Assembly: GCA_024663395.1 (NCBI GenBank)
Contig: JANFAH010000017.1
Coordinates: 434,001 to 498,000, forward strand
Length of the DNA: 64,000 bases
Direction of reading: 5' to 3'
Source: Pisolithus tinctorius
Lineage: Eukaryota; Basidiomycota; Agaricomycetes; Boletales; Pisolithaceae
Position numbers and translations under genes: made by a program. The notes beneath the pieces were generated by a model. The model was not told the origin of the DNA. It saw only the letters and a program-made list of their open reading frames with translations, and ran no database searches. Position 1 is the stretch's first letter. Each line of letters opens with the position of its first letter. Shown in pieces: positions 1 through 9,719 of the stretch.

Positions 1-137
1 TACCAAATGCGGACGTGGGTTGGGAGTAGTGGTGGGCCAGCAGCATTTTTAACTTGTCAGTGGCTATGGAATTATCTACCGCAGGCGGGCAAGGGCGGGC
101 AGCGCTCCACGAGAGGTGTGGCTACACAATTACATAA

Positions 138-290
138 TGTGAAGCTTCGGTCTCGGCTTTCAACAAGCAGCTGCAATTGAAGTTCCACTGTTCTCGACAG
201 TGGCCGAGAGCAAAGCTTCAAAAAATACAGTGTAGGGTGTTTTCTGACGAAGAAAGTGATGACGACGACCTATTCCTAGATAAGTGGTAG
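138..290 (+). CDS. Possible 3' exon of an unidentified gene with an acidic C-terminus
   Basis: An open stretch of about 50 codons runs from just after a TAA at 135-137 to a TAG at 288-290. Its end encodes a Ser/Glu/Asp-rich tail (FSDEESDDDDLF followed by LDKW and stop) that looks like a real protein terminus. It would have to be spliced from an upstream exon; several AG acceptors lie near 140-170 but none stands out. The gene would extend off the left edge or be cut by the neighbouring transposon. I do not recognise the family. Confidence is low because the stretch is short. Confidence 0.2.
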   Translation, partial: CEASVSAFNKQLQLKFHCSRQWPRAKLQKIQCRVFSDEESDDDDLFLDKW

Positions 291-493
291 ATACTTTGTA
301 GTATGTCAGGCTCGTATCTACATTTTCGTGGCCATTTTTTGTGATTCATTATAATATATGCAAAGCCGTTAAATTACACCTCGGGTAAGTTTGCGGTGTC
401 TTGGGTCCCAATGGGGTCAATTACCAAGTCTAGTATTTACGGGCGCCTCGCCCACCGCCTTTCTGAGCGTGACCGTCAGGCGCCGTTCACCCT

Positions 494-530
494 CCGAAGT
501 CGAAGTCGAAAACTTCGACTTCGACTTCGG
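494..530. repeat. Perfect 17-bp hairpin beside the left terminal repeat of Harbinger-A
   Basis: Positions 494-510 and 514-530 are exact reverse complements separated by 3 nt (AAC). The arms are built from a short GAAGTC/GACTTC motif. The right end of the element (about 3571-3610) carries a diverged version of the same GAAGTC-rich sequence, so this is a subterminal repeat that may bind transposase or the Myb partner. The binding role is inference. Confidence 0.75.
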
Positions 531-531
531 C

Positions 532-637
532 AATGTAGTCACGTGATGATTATATAAGCTGTGCACGCTCGTGCAAATGCAAAGTCCAAGTTTCGGCCTT
601 CTGCTTTAGTAATGTAGTCATGTGATGATTATATAAG
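532..637 (+). promoter_or_regulatory. Duplicated promoter-like segment with two TATA boxes upstream of the Harbinger-A transposase
   Basis: A 27-bp block occurs twice, at 532-558 and 611-637, with one mismatch (CACGTG in the first, CATGTG in the second). Each copy ends in TATATAAG. The second TATA box lies about 60 bp before the transposase ATG at 699, a sensible place for a core promoter. The CACGTG also matches an E-box and recurs near the right end (about 3555). The duplication probably arose as a tandem copy of the subterminal region. Confidence 0.55.
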
Positions 638-698
638 ACAACAACACAACTTGTAGTTCAATAGATAACATTGTGATAACAGATCAAACAACTCTGCT

Positions 699-2011
699 AT
701 GGATCTTGAAGCACAGCAGCTCCAGCACCATCGTCGTCGCCGTCTTGCTGCACTTGTAGTAGCAGTGATGATCCAGGTGCTATGCCTCTATGACCTCCTT
801 TTTCATTCTGACTCAGAACCAATCCCCTACCATACCTCAATCCTGACTGGTGAGGGGTGGATGCTAGAGCTCCTGAATGGTCATCCAGACAGGATACGGA
901 CTTGCCTTGGTGTCAGCCATGGGGTTTTTGATCACCTGATGCAGGTGCTCACCCATCATGGTTTTGTGCCTTCTCGCAATGGAGTTTCTGTGGAGGAACA
1001 ACTTGGGATATTCCTCTACACCTGTGTTACTGGGTTGTCATCCCGGCATGTTGCTGAGAGGTTCCAGCACTCACCAGGGACCATCACTAGGTAGGGAGTT
1101 CATTGGACTGTCTGATATTTTTCTCACAATTTTTTAGATATTTCAAAGCAATGTTGGCTTTCTTTTCTGGGGGACAATTCTATGCATCCCAAGTGCAATT
1201 CCCCACCAACAACACTCCCATATCAACTATGATTACTAGTGACCCACGCTTCCGATTTTTCCAGGATTGTATTGGTGCAGTTGATGGCACTCATATTCGA
1301 GCATTCACTGCTGCTGAGGACCAGCCTTACATGAGGAACCGGAAGGGCTACCTATCTCAAAACTGTCTCTTCATCTGTGATTTTGACTTCTTCTTCACAT
1401 ATGCCCTCACTGGCTTTGATGGGTCAACTGCAGATGCAACCATGTGGCATGATGCACACAGGAATGACTTGCACATGCCACCTGGGAAGTACCTTCTTGC
1501 AGATGCAGGGTTTGGGACCTGTGATGCACTTCTGGTTCCCTATTGAGGTGTTCGTTACCATCTGAAAGAATGGCGCCAGGCTGGATTAAGGTAAGTTGCT
1601 ATTCCATTCTGCTCAGTGTACCTGTAACTTCTATTTTATAGACCTCAAAACCGAGAGGAGTTATTCAACCTTCGCCATGCTGGACTTAGAAATGCCATTG
1701 AACGGATATTTGGTGTTATAAAACGCAGGTGGAGGATTCTTCAAATTCCCCCTGAATATAGCATCCACACCCAAACTCAAGTACCTGCTGCTCTCTGTGC
1801 CCTCCACAATTTCATACGGCGCTATGATCCAGAAGAGTTCTTTGACCCTGAACTTGCCATGGACATAGGAGAGGATGATGGTGTTGGAAGCCTTGGTGAT
1901 GGACCAGCAGATGCTGCAGAGAGGAGAAGGGCTGATAATAGGCGTGACAACATTGCAGAGGAGATGTGGATTGACTATCAGCACCAGCTTACAATTAGGG
2001 GCCTTCTCTGA
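699..2011 (+). pseudogene. Harbinger-type DDE transposase (HARBI1/DDE_4 family), one premature stop
   Basis: Three exons are readable: 699-1090, 1138-1590 and 1642-2011, separated by introns of 47 and 51 nt with GT..AG ends. The N-terminal part carries the family segment FLYTCVTGLSSRHVAERFQ, probably a DNA-binding helical region. The DDE core is complete: first Asp in GAVDGTHI, second Asp in LLADAGFG, and Glu in NAIERIFGVIKRR. The C-terminus is acidic and ends in RGLL. The only lesion is a TGA at 1544-1546, where the family has Arg (PYRGVRYHL), consistent with CGA to TGA. The start at 699 follows a TATA box and begins the conserved N-terminus. A near relative lies at 56108-57383. Confidence 0.85.
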
Positions 2012-2232
2012 GCCTGAACATTCAGATTTCATGGTGTACAAATATATGTTCTTACAATTGTTTCACACTCATGTAGAAAAATAACTTCCATTCTCAATAG
2101 GAAGCTAGTCATAGTCATGTACATTTTATTATGTACATGTTTGTATAAAGGGGGGGGGGGGGGGGGACTTGAAAGGATATGCAGGGGGGGGGGGTACATT
2201 TGTATATTGTAAAAAAAAAACAAGACGAACAC

Positions 2233-3489
2233 CTATTTCTGCCCATCCCGGTACTTCATCAGCCGACGCTGCACCCAAATCTGCTTCGCCGGCTCCTGAT
2301 GCTTGAGGAAAATGTTCACTTCATCCGGGGTCGCGCTGAGGAAGTAGTCGCCGATGTCGATCCGATCGTCTGTCGAGAGCTGCGGCATGCTGTTGATGTA
2401 GTCCATGGCAGCGTCGACGAGGGGATTGGTAGTGGGTGGCGGGGGCAATGGGGCAGCGATCGCGTGCGTGAAATTATCGAGCCTGGAGGTGATGGCAGCG
2501 ATGAATGAACTGCAATCTTCTTCAGCGCGCGCTTTGGCCGACGGGGGCCGAGAGCGCTTCGATCCACCTTCGGACATCGCAACGGACTCGGCTTTCCTTT
2601 TTCCGCGACTGATGCTGGTGACGGCCGATGACGACGACGACCCGGCTGACGCATGCGACAAAAAACTTGATGGTGCGGAAGGGGGGATGGAGTTCGGATC
2701 CACGGACTGCGTGTCCTCGCGACGGTGAGCGTTGAGAGCGTGCGTCATGTCGAGGAGGGAGAGGGAGGGAGGGGGGGTAGGGATGGTCGAAGCGGTGGGG
2801 GGTGCGGTAGAGGCAGGAGTATCGAAGGCAGAGGTCGTGGTTGTACAAGGCGCGGTAGTGGCGTGTGGCCGGTAGATAAACCGACCTCGGCCGTGCGAGG
2901 GGAGAAGGAGCTCGACGCTGGCGAAGTGGGGGAACCCGGAATTGCGAAACGGCTTCGCGTCTTTGTGCGCCTGACTAGATGTTAGTGGATGATCCGACAA
3001 GGAAAAAACTACATTACCTTTACATACCGATCCCAAAGATTGGCGTTGTCCAGCGAGATCATCGCACCGTGCTCGTCGTCGTAAGCAAAGCCAGAGGCCA
3101 CCGATTTAAGATCGGCGACGGCGTAGTAGGATTTTTTAAGCTGGATAATTGTTAGCAAGGCAAAAAAAAAGAATGATACGACGACTTACCGCCTTGAACT
3201 TCCACTCACACGATTCAGCTGTCTTATCGCCGTTATCCGGACCCGGTGGATGATTATGAGCCATGTGGGCTGCTGCGGCGTTCCACGTAGCCTTCTTAAA
3301 GTTCCCATCGCCGGCCTGTGAAAGATGAGAGGCCAAGAAATCCAATAACGCGCCTTCCTCCTCTGTTGTCCATACCGCAGCTTTCTTGCGAGTCCTGGGT
3401 GGAGGCAGGGGGTTCCGCGGGTCTAGAGGATTGATCGTAAGGCCGTGCGAGCGCAACGAGCGGGTTGATCCCGCAGATGAGCCAGACAT
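2233..3489 (-). CDS. Myb/SANT-like DNA-binding protein of Harbinger-A
   Basis: This is the second gene of the element, convergent with the transposase and 222 bp from it. Exons read 3489-3190, 3140 to about 3017, and 2974-2233. Exon 1 holds a Myb/SANT-like helical domain with the start VWTTEEEGALLDFLASH and the later TWNAAAAHM and SCEWKFKA segments. The middle is a low-complexity Ser/Thr/Pro tract with a basic patch (RGKRKAES, GSKRSR). The end has a predicted helical segment (DRIDIGDYFL, DEVNIFLKH, WVQRRLMKYR). I chose the ATG at 3489 because the open frame above it has no ATG. In Harbinger elements this partner helps the transposase enter the nucleus and bind the ends. No stop interrupts the exons, unlike the transposase. 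Confidence 0.75.
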
Positions 3490-3626
3490 TCGATGATCGT
3501 AGTAACCGGGTGACAATGGTTCGTACCTCAGGTGGATGCACGTGACAGTTCACATCACGTGAGCCTCTTAACCGAAGCTGAAGTCGAAAACTTGGACTTC
3601 GCATTCGCAGGGTGAACGGCGCCTCA

Positions 3627-4131
3627 GGCTTTCCATACTTATATGATTCCACGTGGTCATGGGTGCCAGTCCACACGCCGTACGTCTCAGCCTCCTACCA
3701 CCCTCTCTCAAGGTAACTACCAGACTTCCACCAATCTTGAGCTACAGTAAGCATTTCCTCGACACTCTGCACTCGGTGTGACTGAGCGAAGCAACATACA
3801 GTCTGATCGTTGAAGGCCTTGTTGGTCCGTCCTTGCTTCATTCACGTCAACTTCCGTATAGTTGTAACCCCAGTTGGTTGTCATTGAACATTTGCTCTAA
3901 ACCCTGTCTTCACTGTGAGTTCTCTTGCCGTTGTTCAATATACATTACTGATTTGGGAGGCCTTCTGCATCTAAAATTCCTAGACCCCTGCCGCTGCTTC
4001 TGTCTTGTGTTCAAGGAAAGCGTGAGTCTAAACTTCCTTGCCTCAGTACCGATGTTGATACCCGGAAGTCGCCCTTAGTGAAGGCTGCACCGCTTGAATT
4101 GCGTTTACCCCCCCCATCGCAGCAGTATTGA
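3627..4131. other. Non-coding interval upstream of the TPR-HET gene
   Basis: No open frame here resembles a protein. The sequence is pyrimidine-rich, as is common in fungal promoters and 5' leaders, and has several GT..AG pairs that could be a 5'-UTR intron. It lies between the right duplication of Harbinger-A and the start codon at 4132, so the transposon is inserted about 500 bp upstream of the gene. Confidence 0.4.
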
Positions 4132-7100
4132 ATGGATTCGGATGACGTTGCCCGCTGCCGAGAACGCTTTCAACACTATCCTCCAGGGCATCCCTTGTGG
4201 AGCGTTGCCCAGGAGGACCTGGTGGAGGCTCTTTACGAGAGGTTCCTGAAAGCGGGAGACATTACCGACTTGGACGAGGTGATCGCGTTGTATGGTGTTG
4301 CGTTAAAGCACGGAGCAGCCGAGAAAAATGTTCGGTCTTTGTTACTCCACCAGCTCGGTTTCTATATTGGCATCAAGTATGACAAGCAGGCTGCAAGGGA
4401 TGATTTACGCGAAGCCATTTCTCTGACCCGAGCTGCGCTGAAGTTGTGTCCGCCGGAGCTGGAACCAATTGGTCGTGCTAGTACCATGCACAATCTCGCG
4501 GAGTTCTTGATGAAGAGGTTTCTAAGAGAAGATGTGCTGGCTGATTTGAACGAGGCAGTTGACTGCCACCATGCAGCGCTAGAGCTCTTCCCCCCCGAAT
4601 GTCCTGATCGGTCATCATCTCTAAGCTCACTTGCCCATTGCCTTTCCAAGAGGTATGCCAGTCAGGGAGGGATCACCGACTTGGAGGGAGCCATCACGTT
4701 CGGTCGTGAGGCACTAAGGCTCCGTCCACCAGGGCATCCTCTTCGTGGTACTTGTCTTTACAACCTCGCTTGCGACCTTAGAACGAGTTTTCTGAAACAC
4801 GCGGTGATATCCGACTTGGACGAAGCAATTGGGCTGCACCGTACAGCGTTGCCGCTTCGTCCCCCTGAACATCATGATCGAATTTTATCGCTCTGCGGAC
4901 TTGCTCTCTGCCTTTCCAATAGGTACCACAGTCAGCAGGTTATAATCGACTTGGAAGAAGCCATCACGCTTGGTCGCGAGGCGCTAACGCTCTGTCCACC
5001 AGCGCATCCTCATCGTGGCATTTATCTTTACAACCTCGCTTGTGATGTCAAGGCGAGGTTTGTGAAGCATGCCGCGATATCCGACTTGGACGAGGTTATT
5101 CAGCTGCGCCGTGGTGTGCTAGAGCTCCATCCTATAGGACATCCTCATCATGACGCTTGTCTTTACGACCTCGCCTGTGACCTCAGGGCAAGGTTTCTGA
5201 AACGAACAGAGGTATCTGACTTGGACGAGGCCATCAAGCTGCACAATGTAGCATTGGAGCTCCGTCCCGTCGGACATCCTGATCGGCCATTATCACTCGG
5301 TGGACTCGCTCTTTGCCTTTCAAATAGGTATGACAATCAGGGCGTAATTACCGACTTGGATCAAGCTATTACACTCGGTGGTAGGGCGTTAGAACTCTGT
5401 CCACCAGGGCATTCCTACCGTGGCGCCTGTCTTTACAACGTTGCTTGCGACCTCAGGATGAGGTTTTTGAAACGAGCAGCACTAGAACTCGATCTACCAG
5501 GGTATCCCGATCGTCCCACCTCTCTATACAACCTTACGTGCTACCTGCGGAAGAAGGGCCCTCTGAGACTAGCCGCAACACCTGTCTTAGAGGAGGCAAT
5601 TGAGATGCATCGTGCCGCAATAGCATTGCGCCCGACTTCGCATTCCGAACGCGCCTCATCCCTACATGCCCTTGCACTATGTCTGGCGGATAGGTCTCAA
5701 ATACATGCCCCCGATTTGGATGAGGCTATTGCGCTCGAACAAGAAGCCCTACAACTATTCGGGCACGGAAATCCGGGTTATGATGCGTCTCTCAACAATC
5801 TTATGACATGCCTTGAAATGAAGTCTGGCCCACAGTTCGGGACAATGATCTCTGGTGATTCAGGTGTTGAGCAATCTGACATTAAACAACTCATCCGGGA
5901 TGTCACATTCGAGACCCTCAAAACCATGCCGACCAGGCTCCTTCACACTCATACCAGCACCTTGTGCGATCGGGATGCACAGATATCGCATTTTTTGGAC
6001 AGCCAGCAATACAATCAGCTGTTGTCCTCAATCATCGCATGTGACCCTGATCAGCGAATTGAATGCATCCGAAATGCTGTTCTCATGTACTTTCAGTACG
6101 TTACGCTTTCTCACCGTTGGGGTAAGGGCGAGCCGTCGCTGCGCGACGTCAAAGGCCGCTCTGTTTATCGTATGTCGCCCGAGGGTGGTCTTAGGAAGCT
6201 CCATGCATTTTGTCTTGTTGCTTGCAAGCAGGGTTACTTATGGGTCTGGAGTGACACTTGCTGCATCGACAAAGACAGCAGCGCCGAGTTGCAAGAAGCG
6301 ATTCTGTCGATGTTCACATGGTATCGAAGGTCCACCCTAACGATCGTACACCTATCAGACGTTCCTGATACAGGTTCGCTTGCTGGCAGCGAATGGTTGG
6401 AACGTGGGTGGACCCTCCAAGAACTGCTGGCTCCTCGCTGCATATTGTTCTACACACGAGACTGGTCGTTGTACAAGAACCCTGCGTCCTCGAATCATAA
6501 AACGGATGTCGCTGTGATTGAAGAGCTCGAAAGAGCAACCGGAATAGAATCTCGGTTCTTAACGGATTTTCATCCGGGTATGGACAACGCACGCTCAAGA
6601 CTCCAGTGGGCATCGCTACGTCGCACCACCCGGCCTGAGGATATTGCCTATTCACTTTTTGGAATATTCAATCTCCATCTACCTGTTTTCTACGGTGAAT
6701 CTGCGGAAAATGCGCTAGGTCGTCTGCTCGCGGAAATTGTCTCGCAATCTGGAGACGTCTCAGTTCTAGATTGGGTCGGGGAGCCGTCACCGTTTCACAG
6801 TTGTTTTCCTGCCCATATCACCTCATATCAAGCATTGCCGTTGCGACCGCATCAACAACTCAATGTAGAAGAACACTCGTTGATGACGGGCTGGGAACCT
6901 AAGTCATTCGAAGCACTGCAAGAGCTACATGACGTCCTTGCTAAGTCACCTCTCCCAAGATTTTTCGGCCGCCGTCTTATATTGCAATGCATCGCCCATC
7001 GAGTTACAGCGGTTCTGCCGACAGGGGAAAATCAATACGCACCGAGGTACACATATGAAATCCAGGCATCAGGTCTCACTGGGCCAATTGAGATCACACT

Positions 7101-7377
7101 GTCGGAAAAGCTAGAAAATGCCACAATAGCGTCGCCGGGTTCACTGCAGCTTGTACGCCCTTGGAATTCTAGGTTGCTTGGCCCGTCAGTCAGGCTGGGT
7201 ATGCCTGCTGCACAACAAGTGCTTTTTATGCTGGCACGGCCATTCAACGCCATTCTCTTGACCGAACTTCCTCATAACGAGTTTAAAAGGATCGCATCTT
7301 CTACCCTTATTGCTACTCAGCCCGTAGATTCGGCTAGCATTCTGGAAACCGAAGTCAGGCTTTTCGATATAGTGTAG
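4132..7377 (+). CDS. TPR-repeat protein with C-terminal HET domain (heterokaryon-incompatibility type), 1081 aa
   Basis: A single uninterrupted frame encodes 1081 residues. Residues about 20-570 are degenerate tetratricopeptide units with the recurring pattern DLDEAI..H..AL.L.PPGHPDR, L..LA..L..R(Y/F). A linker follows to about 650. The HET domain begins near residue 653 with FQYVTLSHRWG, continues through YLWVWSDTCCIDK and AILSMFTWYRRS, and includes RGWTLQELLAPR near 757-770. A conserved tail (RPEDIAYSLFGIF, LPVFYGE) lies near 840-856. HET domains mediate non-self recognition and programmed cell death in filamentous fungi. In Agaricomycetes they are often joined to repeat domains, here presumably the sensing or scaffold part. 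No transmembrane segment or nucleotide-binding domain is visible. The frame is intact and lacks the CpG-type stops of the surrounding elements, so it is probably a living host gene. The trigger and specificity cannot be inferred. Confidence 0.9.
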   Translation: MDSDDVARCRERFQHYPPGHPLWSVAQEDLVEALYERFLKAGDITDLDEVIALYGVALKHGAAEKNVRSLLLHQLGFYIGIKYDKQAARDDLREAISLTRAALKLCPPELEPIGRASTMHNLAEFLMKRFLREDVLADLNEAVDCHHAALELFPPECPDRSSSLSSLAHCLSKRYASQGGITDLEGAITFGREALRLRPPGHPLRGTCLYNLACDLRTSFLKHAVISDLDEAIGLHRTALPLRPPEHHDRILSLCGLALCLSNRYHSQQVIIDLEEAITLGREALTLCPPAHPHRGIYLYNLACDVKARFVKHAAISDLDEVIQLRRGVLELHPIGHPHHDACLYDLACDLRARFLKRTEVSDLDEAIKLHNVALELRPVGHPDRPLSLGGLALCLSNRYDNQGVITDLDQAITLGGRALELCPPGHSYRGACLYNVACDLRMRFLKRAALELDLPGYPDRPTSLYNLTCYLRKKGPLRLAATPVLEEAIEMHRAAIALRPTSHSERASSLHALALCLADRSQIHAPDLDEAIALEQEALQLFGHGNPGYDASLNNLMTCLEMKSGPQFGTMISGDSGVEQSDIKQLIRDVTFETLKTMPTRLLHTHTSTLCDRDAQISHFLDSQQYNQLLSSIIACDPDQRIECIRNAVLMYFQYVTLSHRWGKGEPSLRDVKGRSVYRMSPEGGLRKLHAFCLVACKQGYLWVWSDTCCIDKDSSAELQEAILSMFTWYRRSTLTIVHLSDVPDTGSLAGSEWLERGWTLQELLAPRCILFYTRDWSLYKNPASSNHKTDVAVIEELERATGIESRFLTDFHPGMDNARSRLQWASLRRTTRPEDIAYSLFGIFNLHLPVFYGESAENALGRLLAEIVSQSGDVSVLDWVGEPSPFHSCFPAHITSYQALPLRPHQQLNVEEHSLMTGWEPKSFEALQELHDVLAKSPLPRFFGRRLILQCIAHRVTAVLPTGENQYAPRYTYEIQASGLTGPIEITLSEKLENATIASPGSLQLVRPWNSRLLGPSVRLGMPAAQQVLFMLARPFNAILLTELPHNEFKRIASSTLIATQPVDSASILETEVRLFDIV

Positions 7378-7827
7378 TCGTCAAAACCGTGGCATTTGCG
7401 CACAAGTAAGAAGGTATAGCCACGCAACGGTTCCTTCACTTTTTATCATTCTCTGCTAATGTTGGCGTTCGAACAGGACCCAGTTTGCCCTGGATTGTGG
7501 TGGTCCAGTGCATTGTGATCAGACTGTTGACTTTTTGAATTTGGATGATGTGCTGTTAGAAAGTATAAGATACATACTCTTGGGTGTCTGGTCATTATGC
7601 ATGCTGGGCTGTCTCAAGTGATACCACTGTTGTTCTTTCTCTGTGCAGGGTGAGATCATTGTGATATTTTGTTGCATATGCATTTGCTCACACTGCACTC
7701 CTGCAGGACTAAATATATGTATATTTTTTGTGCAGGTTGCCATCATCATTGTAACTCATGTAGTACATAAATACATGCATTTTACAAAGGACCCAAGGTC
7801 CAATGGCCTGGAGAGACTTAGTGTACT
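7378..7827. other. Intergenic sequence 3' of the TPR-HET gene
   Basis: AT-rich sequence with only short frames on both strands. I see no RNA gene, terminal repeat or recognisable coding segment. It ends where the large inverted repeat begins. Confidence 0.4.
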
Positions 7828-8097
7828 CACCCAACCATCTCAAGAGCCTCTCACCAACCTCCATAGATACATGTTTATCATTCCAATATGGCATCCCATG
7901 GCTTCTGAGTGATTGCATGATCAACATGTGGCAACTTGTTACAGACATACCATGACTCAACCATCTTGGGAGCCTCTTAAGAGCCTCACCCAACCATCTC
8001 AAGAGCCTCTCAGCAACCTCTGAAGATATATATTTACAGTGGCTCAAAAAACTGACCACATGTTTGTATGTTTTACATTAGTTATGACTAAATGCAA

Positions 8098-8123
8098 TAA
8101 CCCCTAACCCTAGCCCTAAACCA
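8098..8123 (-). repeat. Interstitial telomere-like motif
   Basis: On the minus strand this reads as TTTAGGG, CTAGGG, TTAGGG, a short degenerate run of the TTAGGG unit used at most fungal telomeres. The same stretch is present in the other arm at about 10219-10241. At about three units it is far too short to be a telomere. It may mark old break repair or simply belong to the repeat. Confidence 0.5.
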
Positions 8124-8285
8124 TGAGTGTATGAAATAGGGTACTTACTCTTGGCTTTCTATTGGTCCATGAATCAAGTGATTTGGATAGGAATTGATAG
8201 AATAGCAGCCATTTGAAAATGACATGCCATGCAGTCAGTTTTTTGACTTTAAGTTTTGATTACATAGTTTTGAGTTTAACAAAGT

Positions 8286-8967
8286 ACGTTTTTTCCGAAA
8301 AATTTGCATGTGGCTGTGCTTACAGCCACTGCAAATGCGCTGACTAAGCGGAAGGCGTGCGTGCGAGAAAGTGAGGGTCGGGCGACTTGCGGGCTGTGCA
8401 CGACCCTTGCCTGTTCATCTGTACTCAATTCAATGCTACTGAAAGCTACTCTATGCAGACCATGTAATTATTCACGAAGTAAATGGGTATTCTGCGAAGA
8501 GACCCGCCCAAATTTGCTAGATGAGTGGTGTTCGGGCGTGGGAAGCGGTCACGTGATTGCGCCTCGTGTGTGCACTTGTGCTTCGGGCTCAGCTGCGCGT
8601 GTGCGAACACGTGCTCGCAAAAAAATTGGCACAGGCCGCCCTCCCGCCTGGGAAAATTTGCTTATCTGGCTGCAAATTTCCTGGTGCTAAGTCACTTAGC
8701 ACACTTTACAATGGATTTTGCACTTTACAACCTGTTCCTGATGCAAATTTCCCACTTTTCGTTAGCTAAGAGCATAGATAAACGCGTGTAGGATGTGAAC
8801 AGAGTTCCTCGGCACCCTCCCGAGCCATCCCGCCCGAGTCATGACAGTGTGATGCCCTGCAGGGCCCGCCCAAATGCTCGACCCCTCTTCCCTGCCCCCC
8901 TGCCTGAGGGTGGCATTTCCTTTTAAGGCAGTTCCCATGGCATTGCCACCTGCAAATTTTTCGTGCT
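8286..8967. mobile_element. 682-bp insertion in the left arm, probably a non-autonomous terminal-repeat element
   Basis: The right arm preserves the empty site, so the insertion is defined by comparison. The flanks carry a 4-bp duplication, AAGT (8282-8285 and 8968-8971). Near both ends is the inverted repeat CGAAAAATTTGCA (8296-8308 and 8951-8963), followed inward by an imperfect GTGGC. The outermost bases do not pair well, so the exact termini are uncertain. The interior is richer in G and C than its surroundings and shows no transposase. It could be a MITE of an unidentified superfamily. Confidence 0.6.
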
Positions 8968-9719
8968 AAGTTTAAAATGCTGTGAGGTGCTTACTAATGC
9001 TTACATGGTATATCACATGGTCTATTTGATGATTTGTCATCATACAAACAATGCCAAACAATGAATTGGGTCCATCAAGGCTCCCTCTTCTACCCCAACT
9101 CATGAAACCATCCTCCTGGTCCATCTGGGCCATTTTCTCAGAGTAATCCCCATAAATATTGGTGCCCACTACAGTAATGTCATCAGGGTATATGTCCAAC
9201 ACAATCAAACCCTTAAAAAATCTGCTTTCAGTCATCCCTGTGCTGTTTCCCCCACCCATACCTGACATGTTCTGCACCTAATCAGTACTGAGACAGCTGG
9301 AAATGCCATGGAGGTCAATCTGGTGCATCAGAAAATGATGAACAAACAAAACACCTTTTAGCCAGTACATTTTCACCACAGTACAATTAGTTTCAATGCT
9401 GGGGTGAGACAAAACATTCCTGTGCACTTCAGGTGGCATGGGAAGCATGGCTAGACTGTGTTCTCAGCTGACTGTGGATGACTGGGAATGGGTGATTTGG
9501 TCATATAAGACCATAGGTAATACCCAGGCCTAGATGGATTGATGGAATCTCCTTCCTAGCAGTTCAGTGGACTATCCCCCCCAGGGCACCTGGACTGTAA
9601 TGAAGGTTTTCAGCTCACCCTAGCCTTCAACCCAGCACCCTTGAGGTGGAAACCCACCAGATAAGAGGTGATTGGATTGTTGGTCATGTTTTAGAGTGCC
9701 AGCTTAACCATCATGGCTT

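Larger units (their letters stand above)
479..3623 (+). mobile_element. PIF/Harbinger DNA transposon (Harbinger-A), both ends and both genes present
   Basis: The ends are a perfect 15-bp inverted repeat, GGCGCCGTTCACCCT at 479-493 and its complement at 3609-3623. Each end is flanked by the 3-bp duplication TCA (476-478 and 3624-3626). Three-bp duplications are standard for PIF/Harbinger, though TWA is the usual form. Two convergent genes lie inside: a DDE transposase on the plus strand (699-2011) and a Myb/SANT-like protein on the minus strand (2233-3489). This is the two-gene arrangement known for Harbinger elements. The transposase has a premature stop, so the copy is probably immobile unless helped in trans. 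Total length is 3145 bp. Confidence 0.9.
7828..9300. repeat. Left arm of a large inverted repeat (about 790 bp once its insertion is removed)
   Basis: The reverse complement of 7828-8285 plus 8968-9300 reappears at 9720-10507. Over the first 470 bp I count about two mismatches, and the 101-codon frame shared by both arms is identical in protein. The left arm is broken by a 682-bp insertion at 8286-8967 that the right arm lacks. The arm also holds degenerate repeats of CAAGAGCCTCTCA and an interstitial telomere-like stretch. Confidence 0.9.

Noticed and set aside
2150..2200. Poly-G runs as a functional element
   Set aside because: Homopolymer runs between the convergent Harbinger genes; they may be partly sequencing or assembly noise and support no call.
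8098..8123. True telomere or chromosome end
   Set aside because: Only about three degenerate units, mirrored in the other arm of an internal repeat, with sequence continuing on both sides.
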